From Ryuthela nishihirai (taxonomy: Eukaryota; Arthropoda; Arachnida; Araneae; Heptathelidae), in assembly GCA_038380435.1 (NCBI GenBank), contig JAWZYU010000676.1, positions 23,586 to 87,585 of the forward strand: 64,000 bases of DNA, read 5' to 3'. Shown here in pieces: positions 1 to 7,167 of this stretch. Position numbers and translations under genes: made by a program. The notes beneath the pieces were generated by a model. It ran no database searches. It had not been told where the DNA came from and worked only from the letters and a program-made list of their open reading frames with translations. How positions within the stretch are numbered: the stretch's first letter is position 1; each line of letters begins with the position of its first letter.

Positions 1-464
1 ATTTTCTTTTTCTTTTGTACCTTATTATGAAGTGTCGGGTGACTCTCAACTTCCCTTCACACTTTATCCAGGCTTAGGACTGGCAGCGCATTGCGCTGGC
101 GTGTTTAAAAGTTGTCTGTCTCTCTGGTGGACTTGGTATCATAGCACAATGTGCAGAGTTTTACAACGACATAGAAAAAAGAATACAATGCACAGCAAAA
201 GTGACATACAAACAATACAAACATACAGGAAACAGCGAGAGTGTCTTCTCTTTGCTTTTAAGAAATTTTTTATATTTTTTTTTTTTATTTTTGAACATTT
301 AAATTTTTATTTTTTTTTATTTTTGAACATTTAAATATTTTTTTTTTTGGTTTTTTGATTTTCACTTAATTCTTTTTTCAGTTTTTCCTGTTTAGGATGC
401 CAAACCCTTCCCGGACATGGCAGTCAGTCCCGGAAGGGGAGGCCGCTTCCCGATAGCTGCGACA
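1..464 (-). other. 3' flank / 3' UTR of the MCT gene, with AATAAA signals
   Basis: Downstream of the stop codon the minus strand is A-rich. AATAAA hexamers (TTTATT on plus) lie at 316-321, 306-311 and 284-289; the nearest is about 144 nt after the stop, giving an expected 3' UTR of some 160-200 nt. The T-rich plus strand holds a 19-bp direct repeat (TATTTTTGAACATTTAAAT at 286-304 and 318-336). Positions 84-98 form a 7-bp inverted repeat around one central base (CAGCGCA/TGCGCTG). Plus-strand open frames here (for example 32-334, running on from the minisatellite in later units) have no family resemblance and are probably not genes. Confidence 0.6.
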
Positions 465-1856
465 TCACACTGCGGTGGTGAAGACGTCGAGCCGTTCCTT
501 GAGCGACGCTGCCGCCCGACCCCTCCTCTGGATCAAGACAGCAGAGACGTGCAAGGCGACGCCGAAGGCCGTGGCCACACACATCTTCGATCCCATGAAG
601 AGCAGGACTGCGCGGTCGCCACCGGTGGACCGGAGCAGTCCTGCCACGGGAGGGTAGATGAGGTTGGCCACTCCCTGGAAGAGCCGCACCAGGGTGAAGG
701 TGCCGTTCATGTTGTCGACTCCGTGATTCGAGCTAAGCAGGAGGGGGATCAGGATGGTCCACACTCCGGTTCCCACTCCTGCGGCGACGGAGGCAACAAC
801 AAGCTGCCAGTACTCGCGGCAGAAAGGCAGTGAGATGACGGCTGCAGCCGAGACGGAGACGGCCGCGATGTATTCGGCCGTCCTCGGCAGGGGAGAGCGG
901 CTGGCGAGAAGACCATACGAGAGGCGCACGACCAGGTCGCCGGCAGCAGAGTAGGCGAGAAGCAGCATGGCACTGCTCTTCTCGATCCCCAGCGACTTGG
1001 CGTGCTGGGGAATGTAGTGCAGGAAGTGAGGGTTGCCCATACCCATCGCGAAGATGGAAGCGCTCGTGAGGAGGAACAGGCCGTCCGTGAGGAAACGGAG
1101 GGACAGCCTCTCGGCGACCACCTTCGCGCAGGATCTGGGTGCCAGCTCTCCAGCTTCCGCGGGGGTCACGACGACGGCATCGTTGCTGCCGCCGGCGGGC
1201 ACCTCGCGGAAGCGGCTCTCGGGCCGAACGAAGAGCAGGCCGCAGACTGCGATGAGCGTGAAGCAGCCGGCCAGCACGAGGAACGTGTAGTGCAGGCCGA
1301 CCGCCAGCAGCAGCTCGTTGATCGCAGTGGGCAGGGCCATGGCCCCGAAGCAGCCTCCCGACAGGGCGACGGCCATCGCTGCCGGCCTCCGTGTCGTGAA
1401 GTACTTTCCAGTGCACACTATGCCGGTGGTGATGGCAAAGGATGCACCGACCCCCATGAGGCCTCCAATGGTACCTATGAGGAAGGAACCGGAGGTGGCC
1501 AGGTAGCTGAGGGCAAGGCCAGCGCTGCACAGCAATCCGCCCAGACACACGAGCGGCCTGTATCCGAAGGTAGACATGAGGATCCCTGTCACCGGTGAGA
1601 AGACCAGCGATAGGGTTCCTAGCAGCCCCGGGATCCAGGCCGCCTGGGACGGAGATGTATCAGGAAACTCCAGGAAGATCGCCACCTTCAGAGCGCTGAA
1701 GGACTTGACGAATCCTGAAAGGAGAAAGGTTATGAGAAAGCAGCCACCAGCGACGGCCCACCCGTATCCTCCATCGGGTGGAACCATCTTGGTGGCTGTG
1801 GTGGCGTTGGCACGCTCTTCCTCTACTCCCTTCGTCGCTGCAACTGGAACGGACAT
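465..1856 (-). CDS. Monocarboxylate transporter (SLC16/MCT family, MFS), copy 1
   Basis: A 463-residue protein predicted to be a plasma-membrane carrier of the SLC16 family, whose characterised members move monocarboxylates (often with a proton), aromatic amino acids or related solutes; the substrate here is not predictable. Family marks: DGGYGW at residues 28-33 entering TM1; Lys51 in TM1, equivalent to Lys38 of human MCT1; YFTTRRPAA (152-160) leading into TM5; Asp307 and Arg311 in TM8 with the MCT1 D-x3-R spacing; FQGVANLIYPP (393-403) in TM11. About 12 hydrophobic segments are visible (roughly 31-53, 70-92, 99-119, 123-147, 158-178, 188-210, 255-275, 292-314, 327-346, 349-373, 385-407, 414-441), with a hydrophilic loop at 211-254. 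Length is normal for the family. The start is fixed by an in-frame TGA at 1877-1875 and by A at -3 of the ATG. The C-terminus ends TTAV, a possible PDZ ligand. Coding is in a single exon with mostly G/C-ending codons. Family call is firm; subfamily is not. Confidence 0.95.
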   Translation of the reverse strand: MSVPVAATKGVEEERANATTATKMVPPDGGYGWAVAGGCFLITFLLSGFVKSFSALKVAIFLEFPDTSPSQAAWIPGLLGTLSLVFSPVTGILMSTFGYRPLVCLGGLLCSAGLALSYLATSGSFLIGTIGGLMGVGASFAITTGIVCTGKYFTTRRPAAMAVALSGGCFGAMALPTAINELLLAVGLHYTFLVLAGCFTLIAVCGLLFVRPESRFREVPAGGSNDAVVVTPAEAGELAPRSCAKVVAERLSLRFLTDGLFLLTSASIFAMGMGNPHFLHYIPQHAKSLGIEKSSAMLLLAYSAAGDLVVRLSYGLLASRSPLPRTAEYIAAVSVSAAAVISLPFCREYWQLVVASVAAGVGTGVWTILIPLLLSSNHGVDNMNGTFTLVRLFQGVANLIYPPVAGLLRSTGGDRAVLLFMGSKMCVATAFGVALHVSAVLIQRRGRAAASLKERLDVFTTAV

Positions 1857-1877
1857 GGTGGAATCCGGCTCAGGTCA
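1857..1877 (-). other. 5' UTR part of the coding exon, with in-frame TGA
   Basis: On the minus strand the 21 nt before the ATG read TGA CCT GAG CCG GAT TCC ACC, so a stop codon sits in frame exactly at the predicted exon start. This rules out an N-terminal extension within this exon and supports the annotated start. The same bases occur in front of every copy. Confidence 0.75.
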
Positions 1878-2101
1878 CTGCAAAAGAAGGAGAAAAAAAA
1901 TTAATAATTAGAATTGGTAGAGCTAATATAAATCAGTAGTGCGTCGACTAAAGACCACTACAGACTATGCTGAAGAATACTGAACCAAAGAGTAAGCGAA
2001 AAGGTTACTATGAGGTAAAGTCGGGAGCTGGAAAACGCACGTCTGTAGCTGTCAGTGGTCGCAGAGCAAAGGGACGGGCGTTGCACTCAGTGGCACGAGT
2101 T

Positions 2102-2181
2102 GTAAAACCCGTTGGCGTCAGGGGGAAAACCCAGGGGATTAGTAAAACCCGTTGGCGTCAGGGAGAAAACCCAGGGGTTTA
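2102..2181. repeat. 40-bp direct repeat, two copies, in the 5' intron
   Basis: Copies at 2102-2141 and 2142-2181 both begin GTAAAACCCGTTGGCGTCAG and match at 38 of 40 positions. The same pair occurs at 7412-7491, 12721-12800, 18028-18107, 23338-23417, 28646-28725, 33956-34035, 39264-39343, 44576-44655, 49887-49966, 55197-55276 and 60508-60587. It lies in a locally GC-richer island (about 1960-2230) that also makes a 92-residue basic plus-strand open frame (1967-2245), which I do not regard as a gene. Confidence 0.9.
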
Positions 2182-2338
2182 CCTACTACCGGTCGTACAA
2201 GGTTCGGGTTTCGCGCTGCCATCTATGTGCAAGCATGGGAACTAATTTTTCTTCACCTATCCCCATTTTTTTCCCTTGCTCCACCGAGTGGTACATATGT
2301 ATATGTATATATATTTTTTTATTTCATTTTTTCCAGCG

Positions 2339-2372
2339 TGACGTCACCTGCAAACGAGACAGTGCTATATAT
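2339..2372 (+). promoter_or_regulatory. Palindromic CRE (TGACGTCA) with a TATA-like element
   Basis: A perfect CRE palindrome (ATF/CREB-type site) at 2339-2346 is followed after 19 bp by TATATAT at 2366-2372 on the plus strand. On the minus strand the same CRE precedes an AT-rich TATATATAC tract (about 2313-2290). It could be an enhancer inside the 5' intron, an alternative promoter of the MCT gene, or chance. It is present in every unit. Confidence 0.3.
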
Positions 2373-2458
2373 GCGAGAAGAATATGGGGCAAGTAGAGTA
2401 TACAAAAGTTTATTAAAGTTTATAAGATAATGATAGGAAATTTTAAAGTAATTTTCCT

Positions 2459-2469
2459 AATAAAATAAA
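2459..2469 (+). other. Overlapping plus-strand AATAAA hexamers
   Basis: AATAAA occurs at 2459-2464 and 2464-2469 in the plus orientation, inside the predicted minus-strand intron. This may simply reflect AT-rich sequence. It would matter only if a plus-strand transcript exists. Confidence 0.25.
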
Positions 2470-2860
2470 CAACCAGTACCAAATGTTTCTAAAATAATTC
2501 AATACCAGATGTTTACCGATCGTCACGTAAACTACTCACGTGTTGACAATTCGATTTCGTTACCATCGTTGAAAGGTTAATAATAGACATTTTTTCTTGA
2601 AATTTCCGTCATATCTATCTATTCTACCAACGCATGGAACTCTAGAAGAGTTTATCAAATGTTGTTTTTGATCTAAATTGGGACTGATTTTGCTGTAGGA
2701 ATCGTTTCGTCTGGCATAAACGTTAGAAAGGATCCAAATTAATATATTTTTGCCTTAACGAATAATGGAGAAAAAAATGTCGTTTATTTAAATAAAATAT
2801 CTCAGCTATTTTTGCCTAAATGAAACGGAAAATTTTCTTCTTATTAAATTCTTTCATTTG

Positions 2861-2950
2861 CTACAGTAAATAAGCCATTCTAGAGTAAATAAGCTATTAT
2901 ATTAAGCTTATTTTGCTAGAGTAAATAAGCTTTCATTTGCTAGAGTAATT
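2861..2950. repeat. Short interspersed 15-bp repeats with an inverted repeat
   Basis: CTACAGTAAATAAGC (2861-2875) recurs as CTAGAGTAAATAAGC at 2880-2894 and 2916-2930, with a truncated fourth copy at 2940-2950. Between them AATAAGCT (2888-2895) and AGCTTATT (2905-2912) form an 8-bp inverted repeat with a 9-nt spacer. The cluster is in an AT-rich stretch with no reading frame of interest and recurs in every unit. Confidence 0.7.
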
Positions 2951-3171
2951 TCTAACCGCTTGGGTGAAGTTACCTTTACGTTTTGCCCTGCTATGCTTGT
3001 TTGGGAAAAGCTTTTCTGAATATCCTTTAATTACTCTATATGATTTCGCAAACGTATATCAGTTTATAAGGGGAGATCGTATTTTGAAGTTTTCCGATTT
3101 ATTGGTATATATAGTGTGAGGTAATTCTGTCGGAATAATTTTTCACTGCATAAGAAACTAACGGCTACTCA

Positions 3172-3290
3172 CCACACTTCCCTTAATTGTCCGGATGATT
3201 TTAGAGAGGTATAAAAGTGTAAAACTGAAAAATGAATCTAACACGGAAAAATCTAAATCTGACAACAAAGGACAACCTATATATGACGTA
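3172..3290 (-). promoter_or_regulatory. Predicted promoter, leader exon and splice donor of MCT copy 1
   Basis: Read on the minus strand: TACGTCA (3290-3284, CRE-like) abuts TATATAGG (3283-3276). A start some 25-30 nt downstream, near 3250, would give a leader exon of about 80 nt ending at 3173, followed by donor GTGAGT. This leader contains no ATG. Joined to the acceptor at 1878 it would give a 5' UTR of roughly 100 nt directly before the MCT start. An initiator-like TCAGAT lies at 3262-3257 and a TCAGTT at 3228-3223. The model rests on motifs only; the start site is uncertain. Confidence 0.45.
3210..3217 (+). promoter_or_regulatory. Plus-strand TATA box (TATAAAAG)
   Basis: A canonical TATAAAAG lies on the plus strand within the predicted minus-strand leader exon, so the two TATA elements face each other over about 70 bp. 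A plus-strand transcript would run away from the gene across 3240-4000. The only open frame there is an uncharacterised 138-codon frame (3195-3611) whose ATG lies before the TATA box. Confidence 0.3.
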
Positions 3291-3829
3291 GCAACGGTCT
3301 GCCCTACGCAACAGTACTCTCTGAAGGCTTTCATATCGTATATTATTTTCGCTGCGCAACAATTGGAATTCGAAAAAAACAATTGTTGTTCCTCAATTGT
3401 TATCGGTTGGCTTCGAAAAACGATGCTATGGATTCGTGGTTGTTTTACTCGGCCTTTGATCAAACGGAGACTTCGATTCCCTTTCCTTCCTGTCGACGGA
3501 GAATTTCAGAGCAAGTGTGTTATGCGATCCCTTTTTTTTTTGTCACACTATCGTTTTATTTCTTTTAGTTCTTCTGCAGGAGAGGGTCTATGGGTTGTGC
3601 GATCCATTTAGAGGTTCGATCGTGCCCATACCTCTGCTTTCCACAGACGTGAGTTATATGCTGTTTCTCCTAGTGTAGAGTGATTCACTGGATTTTTTTT
3701 TTTTAAAGGTTTTCTAGGTTTTTCTTAGGAATTGGCATTATTCCTGGGATTTTATTTGCTCACTTGTTCCTACCGCTTGGGTCGTGTCGGTCTTTCTTAC
3801 TTCTGAGCAGCACTTTTTTTGCACACAAT
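3291..3829. other. Upstream region, no gene recognised
   Basis: Open frames exist on both strands (plus 3195-3611, 138 codons; minus 3158-3463, 101 codons), but they overlap each other, cross the predicted donor or TATA elements and resemble no family I know. The segment has a T10 tract near 3532, a T12 tract near 3692, splice-site-like strings on the plus strand (CTGCAG near 3576, GACGTGAGT near 3648) and AT-rich DNA. No RNA gene is recognisable. Confidence 0.4.
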
Positions 3830-4035
3830 GGGCTAAAGGTCCAGGTCCCATAGACCACGAAGGCTCAGAGGAGGTTGGGGGGTACCCACTGGATCACCCA
3901 GTGGGGGGACAAGATGGTAGACTCCCCTCAAGGCCATCCAGCGTGTTCTTTAACGTGCACAGGATATGGCCCTCCCGCACACGGAGCCACGGCCTAATGT
4001 CCCATCCGACGGACGGCGGTCATTCCAATACCATC
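3830..4035. repeat. Segment resembling a dispersed invertebrate repeat
   Basis: This locally GC-richer segment contains an 8-bp hairpin (CCCACTGG 3885-3892, CCAGTGGG 3898-3905), then TTCTTTAACGTGCACAGG (3946-3963) and GTCCCATCCGACGGACGG (3999-4016). From memory, strings of this type (TTTAACGTGCAC, then an ACACGG tract, then CCCATCCGA-GGACGG) recur as dispersed repeats in many invertebrate genomes. I cannot check this here and see no tRNA-like head, poly(A) tail or target-site duplication. It is present in every unit; unit 3 has one G fewer in the G6 tract (about 14495-14499). Confidence 0.4.
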
Positions 4036-4202
4036 GGTGTCCTCTACTGACCGCGGGTAGGGCGGAGATTAATGTAAACGCAGGAAGAGACTTATGGGTG
4101 GACATCCGACGGACGGCGGTCATTCCAATACCATCGGTGTCCTCTACTGACCGCGGGTAGGGCGGAGATTAATGTAAACGCAGGAAGAGACTTATGGGTG
4201 GA
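4003..4202. repeat. Perfect 100-bp tandem duplication
   Basis: Positions 4003-4102 and 4103-4202 are identical, each beginning CATCCGACGGACGGCGGTC. The duplication is fixed in all units: 9313-9512, 14620-14819, 19929-20128, 25239-25438, 30547-30746, 35857-36056, 41165-41364, 46477-46676, 51788-51987, 57098-57297 and 62409-62608. It therefore predates the array expansion. Confidence 0.95.
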
Positions 4203-4210
4203 GGGTCACC

Positions 4211-5310
4211 AGCGTGTGAATTTACTTTTTAAGTGTTCTGACCTCCTCCTCCTCCAACCCTTCGAACAAAATAACAGGGAGGTGTTTTGTGAATTGGGTT
4301 TCGATGCCGTGTGAAAATAATTTAATGTTTGGTGTATTCCCCCGCTCTAAGGGGAAGTGGTTATGTGGTTAGGGTGTAGGTGTCGCGTGAAATTTTTTCG
4401 GTGTACTCTCCCCCCTAACAGGGAGGGGTTATATGGCTTGGTTTTAGGTAGCGTGTGAAAATTTTTTTGTGTATTCCCCCCCCTCTAAGAGGAAGGGGTT
4501 ATGTTGGTTGGGTGTAGGTATCGTGTGAAATTTTTTCGGTGAACTCTCCCCCCCCTAACAGGAAGGGGCTCATGTCGGTTGGTTGTAGGTAGCTTGTGAA
4601 AATTTTTTGGTGTAATCCCACCGTCCAATAGGAAGGGGTTATTTGGTTTGGGTGTAGGTATCCTGTGAAAATTTTTCGGTGTACTCTCCCCCCCATAAGA
4701 GGAAGGGGTTATGTTGGTTGGTTGTAGGTAGCGTGTGAAATTTTTTTGGTGTATTCCCACCGTCCAAAAGGAAGGGGTTATGTGGATTAGGTGTAGGTAT
4801 CGTGTGAAATTTTTTCGGTGTACTCTCCCCCCCATAAGAGGAAGGGGTTATGTTGGTTGGTTGTAGGTAGCGTGTGAAATTTTTTTGGTGTATTCCCACC
4901 GTCCAAAAGGAAGGGGTTATGTGGATTAGGTGTAGGTATCGTGTGAAATTTTTTCGGTGTACTCTCCCCCCCCATAAGAGGAAGGGGTTATGTTGGTTGG
5001 TTGTAGGTAGCGTGTGAAATTTTTTTGGTGTATTCCCACCGTCCAAAAGGAAGGGGTTATGTGGATTAGGTGTAGGTATCGTGTGAAATTTTTTCGGTGT
5101 ACTCTCCCCCCCCCCCCCCTTCCATAAGAGGAAGGGGCTATGTGGGTTGGTTGTAGGTAGCGTGTGAAAATTTTTTGGTGTATTCCCACCGTCCAATAGG
5201 AAGGGGTTGTGTGGGTTGGATGTAGGTATCGTGTGAAAATTTTTCAGTGTATCCCCCCCTCCTCTAAGAGGAAGGGGTTATGTGGGTTGGGTGTCAAGGA
5301 CCTGTGAATT
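4211..5310. repeat. G-rich minisatellite, ~70-bp monomers in ~140-bp dimers (unit 1)
   Basis: About 16 monomers of roughly 70 bp share the core GTGTGAAATTTTTT...GGTGTA followed by a C-rich tract and AGGAAGGGGTTATGT. Two types alternate, one with GTAGGTAGCG and CCCACCGTCC, the other with GTAGGTATCG and ACTCTCCCCCC, so the true period is a dimer (GATTAG anchors at 4785, 4924 and 5064, spacing 139-140). Central dimers are nearly identical and edge monomers are diverged. The long C tract at about 5106 has 14 Cs. Two minus-strand frames stay open across most of the array only because the repeat lacks stops; these are not genes. Confidence 0.9.
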
Positions 5311-5775
5311 ATTTTCTTTTTCTTTTGTACCTTATTATGAAGTGTCGGGTGACTCTCAACTTCCCTTCACACTTTATCCAGGCTTAGGACTGGCAGCGCA
5401 TTGCGCTGGAGTGTTTAAAAGTTGTCTGTCTCTCTGGTGGACTTGGTATCATAGCACAATGTGCAGAGTTTTACAACGACATAGAAAAAAGAATACAATG
5501 CACAGCAAAAGTGACATACAAACAATACAAACATACAGGAAACAGCGAGAGTGTCTTCTCTTTGCTTTTAAGAAATTTTTTATATTTTTTTTTTTTATTT
5601 TTGAACATTTAAATTTTTATTTTTTTTATTTTTGAACATTTAAATATTTTTTTTTTTTTGGTTTTTTGATTTTCACTTAATTCTTTTTTCAGTTTTTCCT
5701 GTTTAGGATGCCAAACCCTTCCCGGACATGGCAGTCAGTCCCGGAAGGGGAGGCCGCTTCCCGATAGCTGCGACA

Positions 5776-7167
5776 TCACACTGCGGTGGTGAAGACGTCG
5801 AGCCGTTCCTTGAGCGACGCTGCCGCCCGACCCCTCCTCTGGATCAAGACAGCAGAGACGTGCAAGGCGACGCCGAAGGCCGTGGCCACACACATCTTCG
5901 ATCCCATGAAGAGCAGGACTGCGCGGTCGCCACCGGTGGACCGGAGCAGTCCTGCCACGGGAGGGTAGATGAGGTTGGCCACTCCCTGGAAGAGCCGCAC
6001 CAGGGTGAAGGTGCCGTTCATGTTGTCGACTCCGTGATTCGAGCTAAGCAGGAGGGGGATCAGGATGGTCCACACTCCGGTTCCCACTCCTGCGGCGACG
6101 GAGGCAACAACAAGCTGCCAGTACTCGCGGCAGAAAGGCAGTGAGATGACGGCTGCAGCCGAGACGGAGACGGCCGCGATGTATTCGGCCGTCCTCGGCA
6201 GGGGAGAGCGGCTGGCGAGAAGACCATACGAGAGGCGCACGACCAGGTCGCCGGCAGCAGAGTAGGCGAGAAGCAGCATGGCACTGCTCTTCTCGATCCC
6301 CAGCGACTTGGCGTGCTGGGGAATGTAGTGCAGGAAGTGAGGGTTGCCCATACCCATCGCGAAGATGGAAGCGCTCGTGAGGAGGAACAGGCCGTCCGTG
6401 AGGAAACGGAGGGACAGCCTCTCGGCGACCACCTTCGCGCAGGATCTGGGTGCCAGCTCTCCAGCTTCCGCGGGGGTCACGACGACGGCATCGTTGCTGC
6501 CGCCGGCGGGCACCTCGCGGAAGCGGCTCTCGGGCCGAACGAAGAGCAGGCCGCAGACTGCGATGAGCGTGAAGCAGCCGGCCAGCACGAGGAACGTGTA
6601 GTGCAGGCCGACCGCCAGCAGCAGCTCGTTGATCGCAGTGGGCAGGGCCATGGCCCCGAAGCAGCCTCCCGACAGGGCGACGGCCATCGCTGCCGGCCTC
6701 CGTGTCGTGAAGTACTTTCCAGTGCACACTATGCCGGTGGTGATGGCAAAGGATGCACCGACCCCCATGAGGCCTCCAATGGTACCTATGAGGAAGGAAC
6801 CGGAGGTGGCCAGGTAGCTGAGGGCAAGGCCAGCGCTGCACAGCAATCCGCCCAGACACACGAGCGGCCTGTATCCGAAGGTAGACATGAGGATCCCTGT
6901 CACCGGTGAGAAGACCAGCGATAGGGTTCCTAGCAGCCCCGGGATCCAGGCCGCCTGGGACGGAGATGTATCAGGAAACTCCAGGAAGATCGCCACCTTC
7001 AGAGCGCTGAAGGACTTGACGAATCCTGAAAGGAGAAAGGTTATGAGAAAGCAGCCACCAGCGACGGCCCACCCGTATCCTCCATCGGGTGGAACCATCT
7101 TGGTGGCTGTGGTGGCGTTGGCACGCTCTTCCTCTACTCCCTTCGTCGCTGCAACTGGAACGGACAT
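5776..7167 (-). CDS. Monocarboxylate transporter (SLC16/MCT family), copy 2
   Basis: 463 residues, identical in protein sequence to copy 1, with the same in-frame TGA 21 nt before the ATG. The pyrimidine tract of its acceptor is one T shorter (T7) because of the single-base loss near 7204, which should not abolish splicing. The gene appears intact and potentially functional. Confidence 0.94.
   Translation of the reverse strand: MSVPVAATKGVEEERANATTATKMVPPDGGYGWAVAGGCFLITFLLSGFVKSFSALKVAIFLEFPDTSPSQAAWIPGLLGTLSLVFSPVTGILMSTFGYRPLVCLGGLLCSAGLALSYLATSGSFLIGTIGGLMGVGASFAITTGIVCTGKYFTTRRPAAMAVALSGGCFGAMALPTAINELLLAVGLHYTFLVLAGCFTLIAVCGLLFVRPESRFREVPAGGSNDAVVVTPAEAGELAPRSCAKVVAERLSLRFLTDGLFLLTSASIFAMGMGNPHFLHYIPQHAKSLGIEKSSAMLLLAYSAAGDLVVRLSYGLLASRSPLPRTAEYIAAVSVSAAAVISLPFCREYWQLVVASVAAGVGTGVWTILIPLLLSSNHGVDNMNGTFTLVRLFQGVANLIYPPVAGLLRSTGGDRAVLLFMGSKMCVATAFGVALHVSAVLIQRRGRAAASLKERLDVFTTAV

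Larger units (their letters stand above)
1878..3172 (-). other. Predicted 5' UTR intron of the MCT gene (about 1.3 kb)
   Basis: The acceptor (minus strand, ending at 1878) is a long pyrimidine tract with T8 followed by CTCCTTCTTTTGCAG. The donor at 3172-3167 is GTGAGT, a full match on the intron side, although the exon side (GTG) matches the consensus only at -1. Other donors that could pair with this acceptor exist (minus-strand GTAAAC near 2183, GTGAAG near 2255), so the intron length is a prediction. The interval is AT-rich from 2250 onward. It contains the 40-bp repeat (2102-2181), a CRE/TATA-like pair (2339-2372) and short repeats at 2861-2950. I see no gene on either strand. Confidence 0.5.
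1..5310. repeat. Tandem array unit 1 (5310 bp)
   Basis: The first bases of the window (ATTTTCTTTTTCTTTTGTAC) recur at 5311 and then at the start of every later unit, which defines a head-to-tail repeat. The phase is arbitrary because the window opens inside the array. Contents in plus-strand order: T-rich 3' flank (1-464), MCT gene on the minus strand (465-1856), its 5' intron (1878-3172), leader exon and promoter (3173-3290), upstream region (3291-4002), 100-bp duplication (4003-4202) and minisatellite (4211-5310). This unit serves as the reference for the others. Confidence 0.97.

Noticed and set aside
465..1911. Several plus-strand and off-frame minus-strand open frames over the MCT gene (for example plus 1002-1598, 198 codons; minus 733-1548, 271 codons)
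   Set aside because: They are shadows of a GC-rich coding frame, with low-complexity Arg/Pro/Gly/Glu-rich translations and no family resemblance, repeated only because the gene is repeated.
1967..2245. 92-codon basic plus-strand frame over the 40-bp repeat
   Set aside because: No similarity recognised, part of it is the nucleotide repeat read in two frames, and it lies in the predicted intron of the MCT gene.
3158..3611. Overlapping open frames, plus 138 codons and minus 101 codons
   Set aside because: They are antisense to each other, have unremarkable translations, and run across the predicted donor and TATA elements. Conservation among units is uninformative because everything is conserved.
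3610..3640. B-box-like GGTTCGATCG suggesting a tRNA-derived element
   Set aside because: The last consensus base does not match, there is no A box at a suitable distance, and no cloverleaf can be drawn.
3576..3650. Possible small plus-strand exon between CTGCAG and GACGTGAGT
   Set aside because: Isolated splice-like strings are common by chance, and no neighbouring exon or coding frame supports them.
4485..5196. Minus-strand open frames of up to 185 codons with a repeated Thr-Pro-Lys-Lys-Phe-His motif
   Set aside because: Two frames are open together because the ~70-bp monomer lacks stops. Single-base C-tract changes between units swap the frames freely, which a real protein would not tolerate.
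5282..5635. Plus-strand frame of about 120 codons from the minisatellite end into the T-rich tract
   Set aside because: It ends in a Phe-rich run encoded by a T tract, its length changes with tract length between units, and it lies antisense to the 3' flank of the gene.
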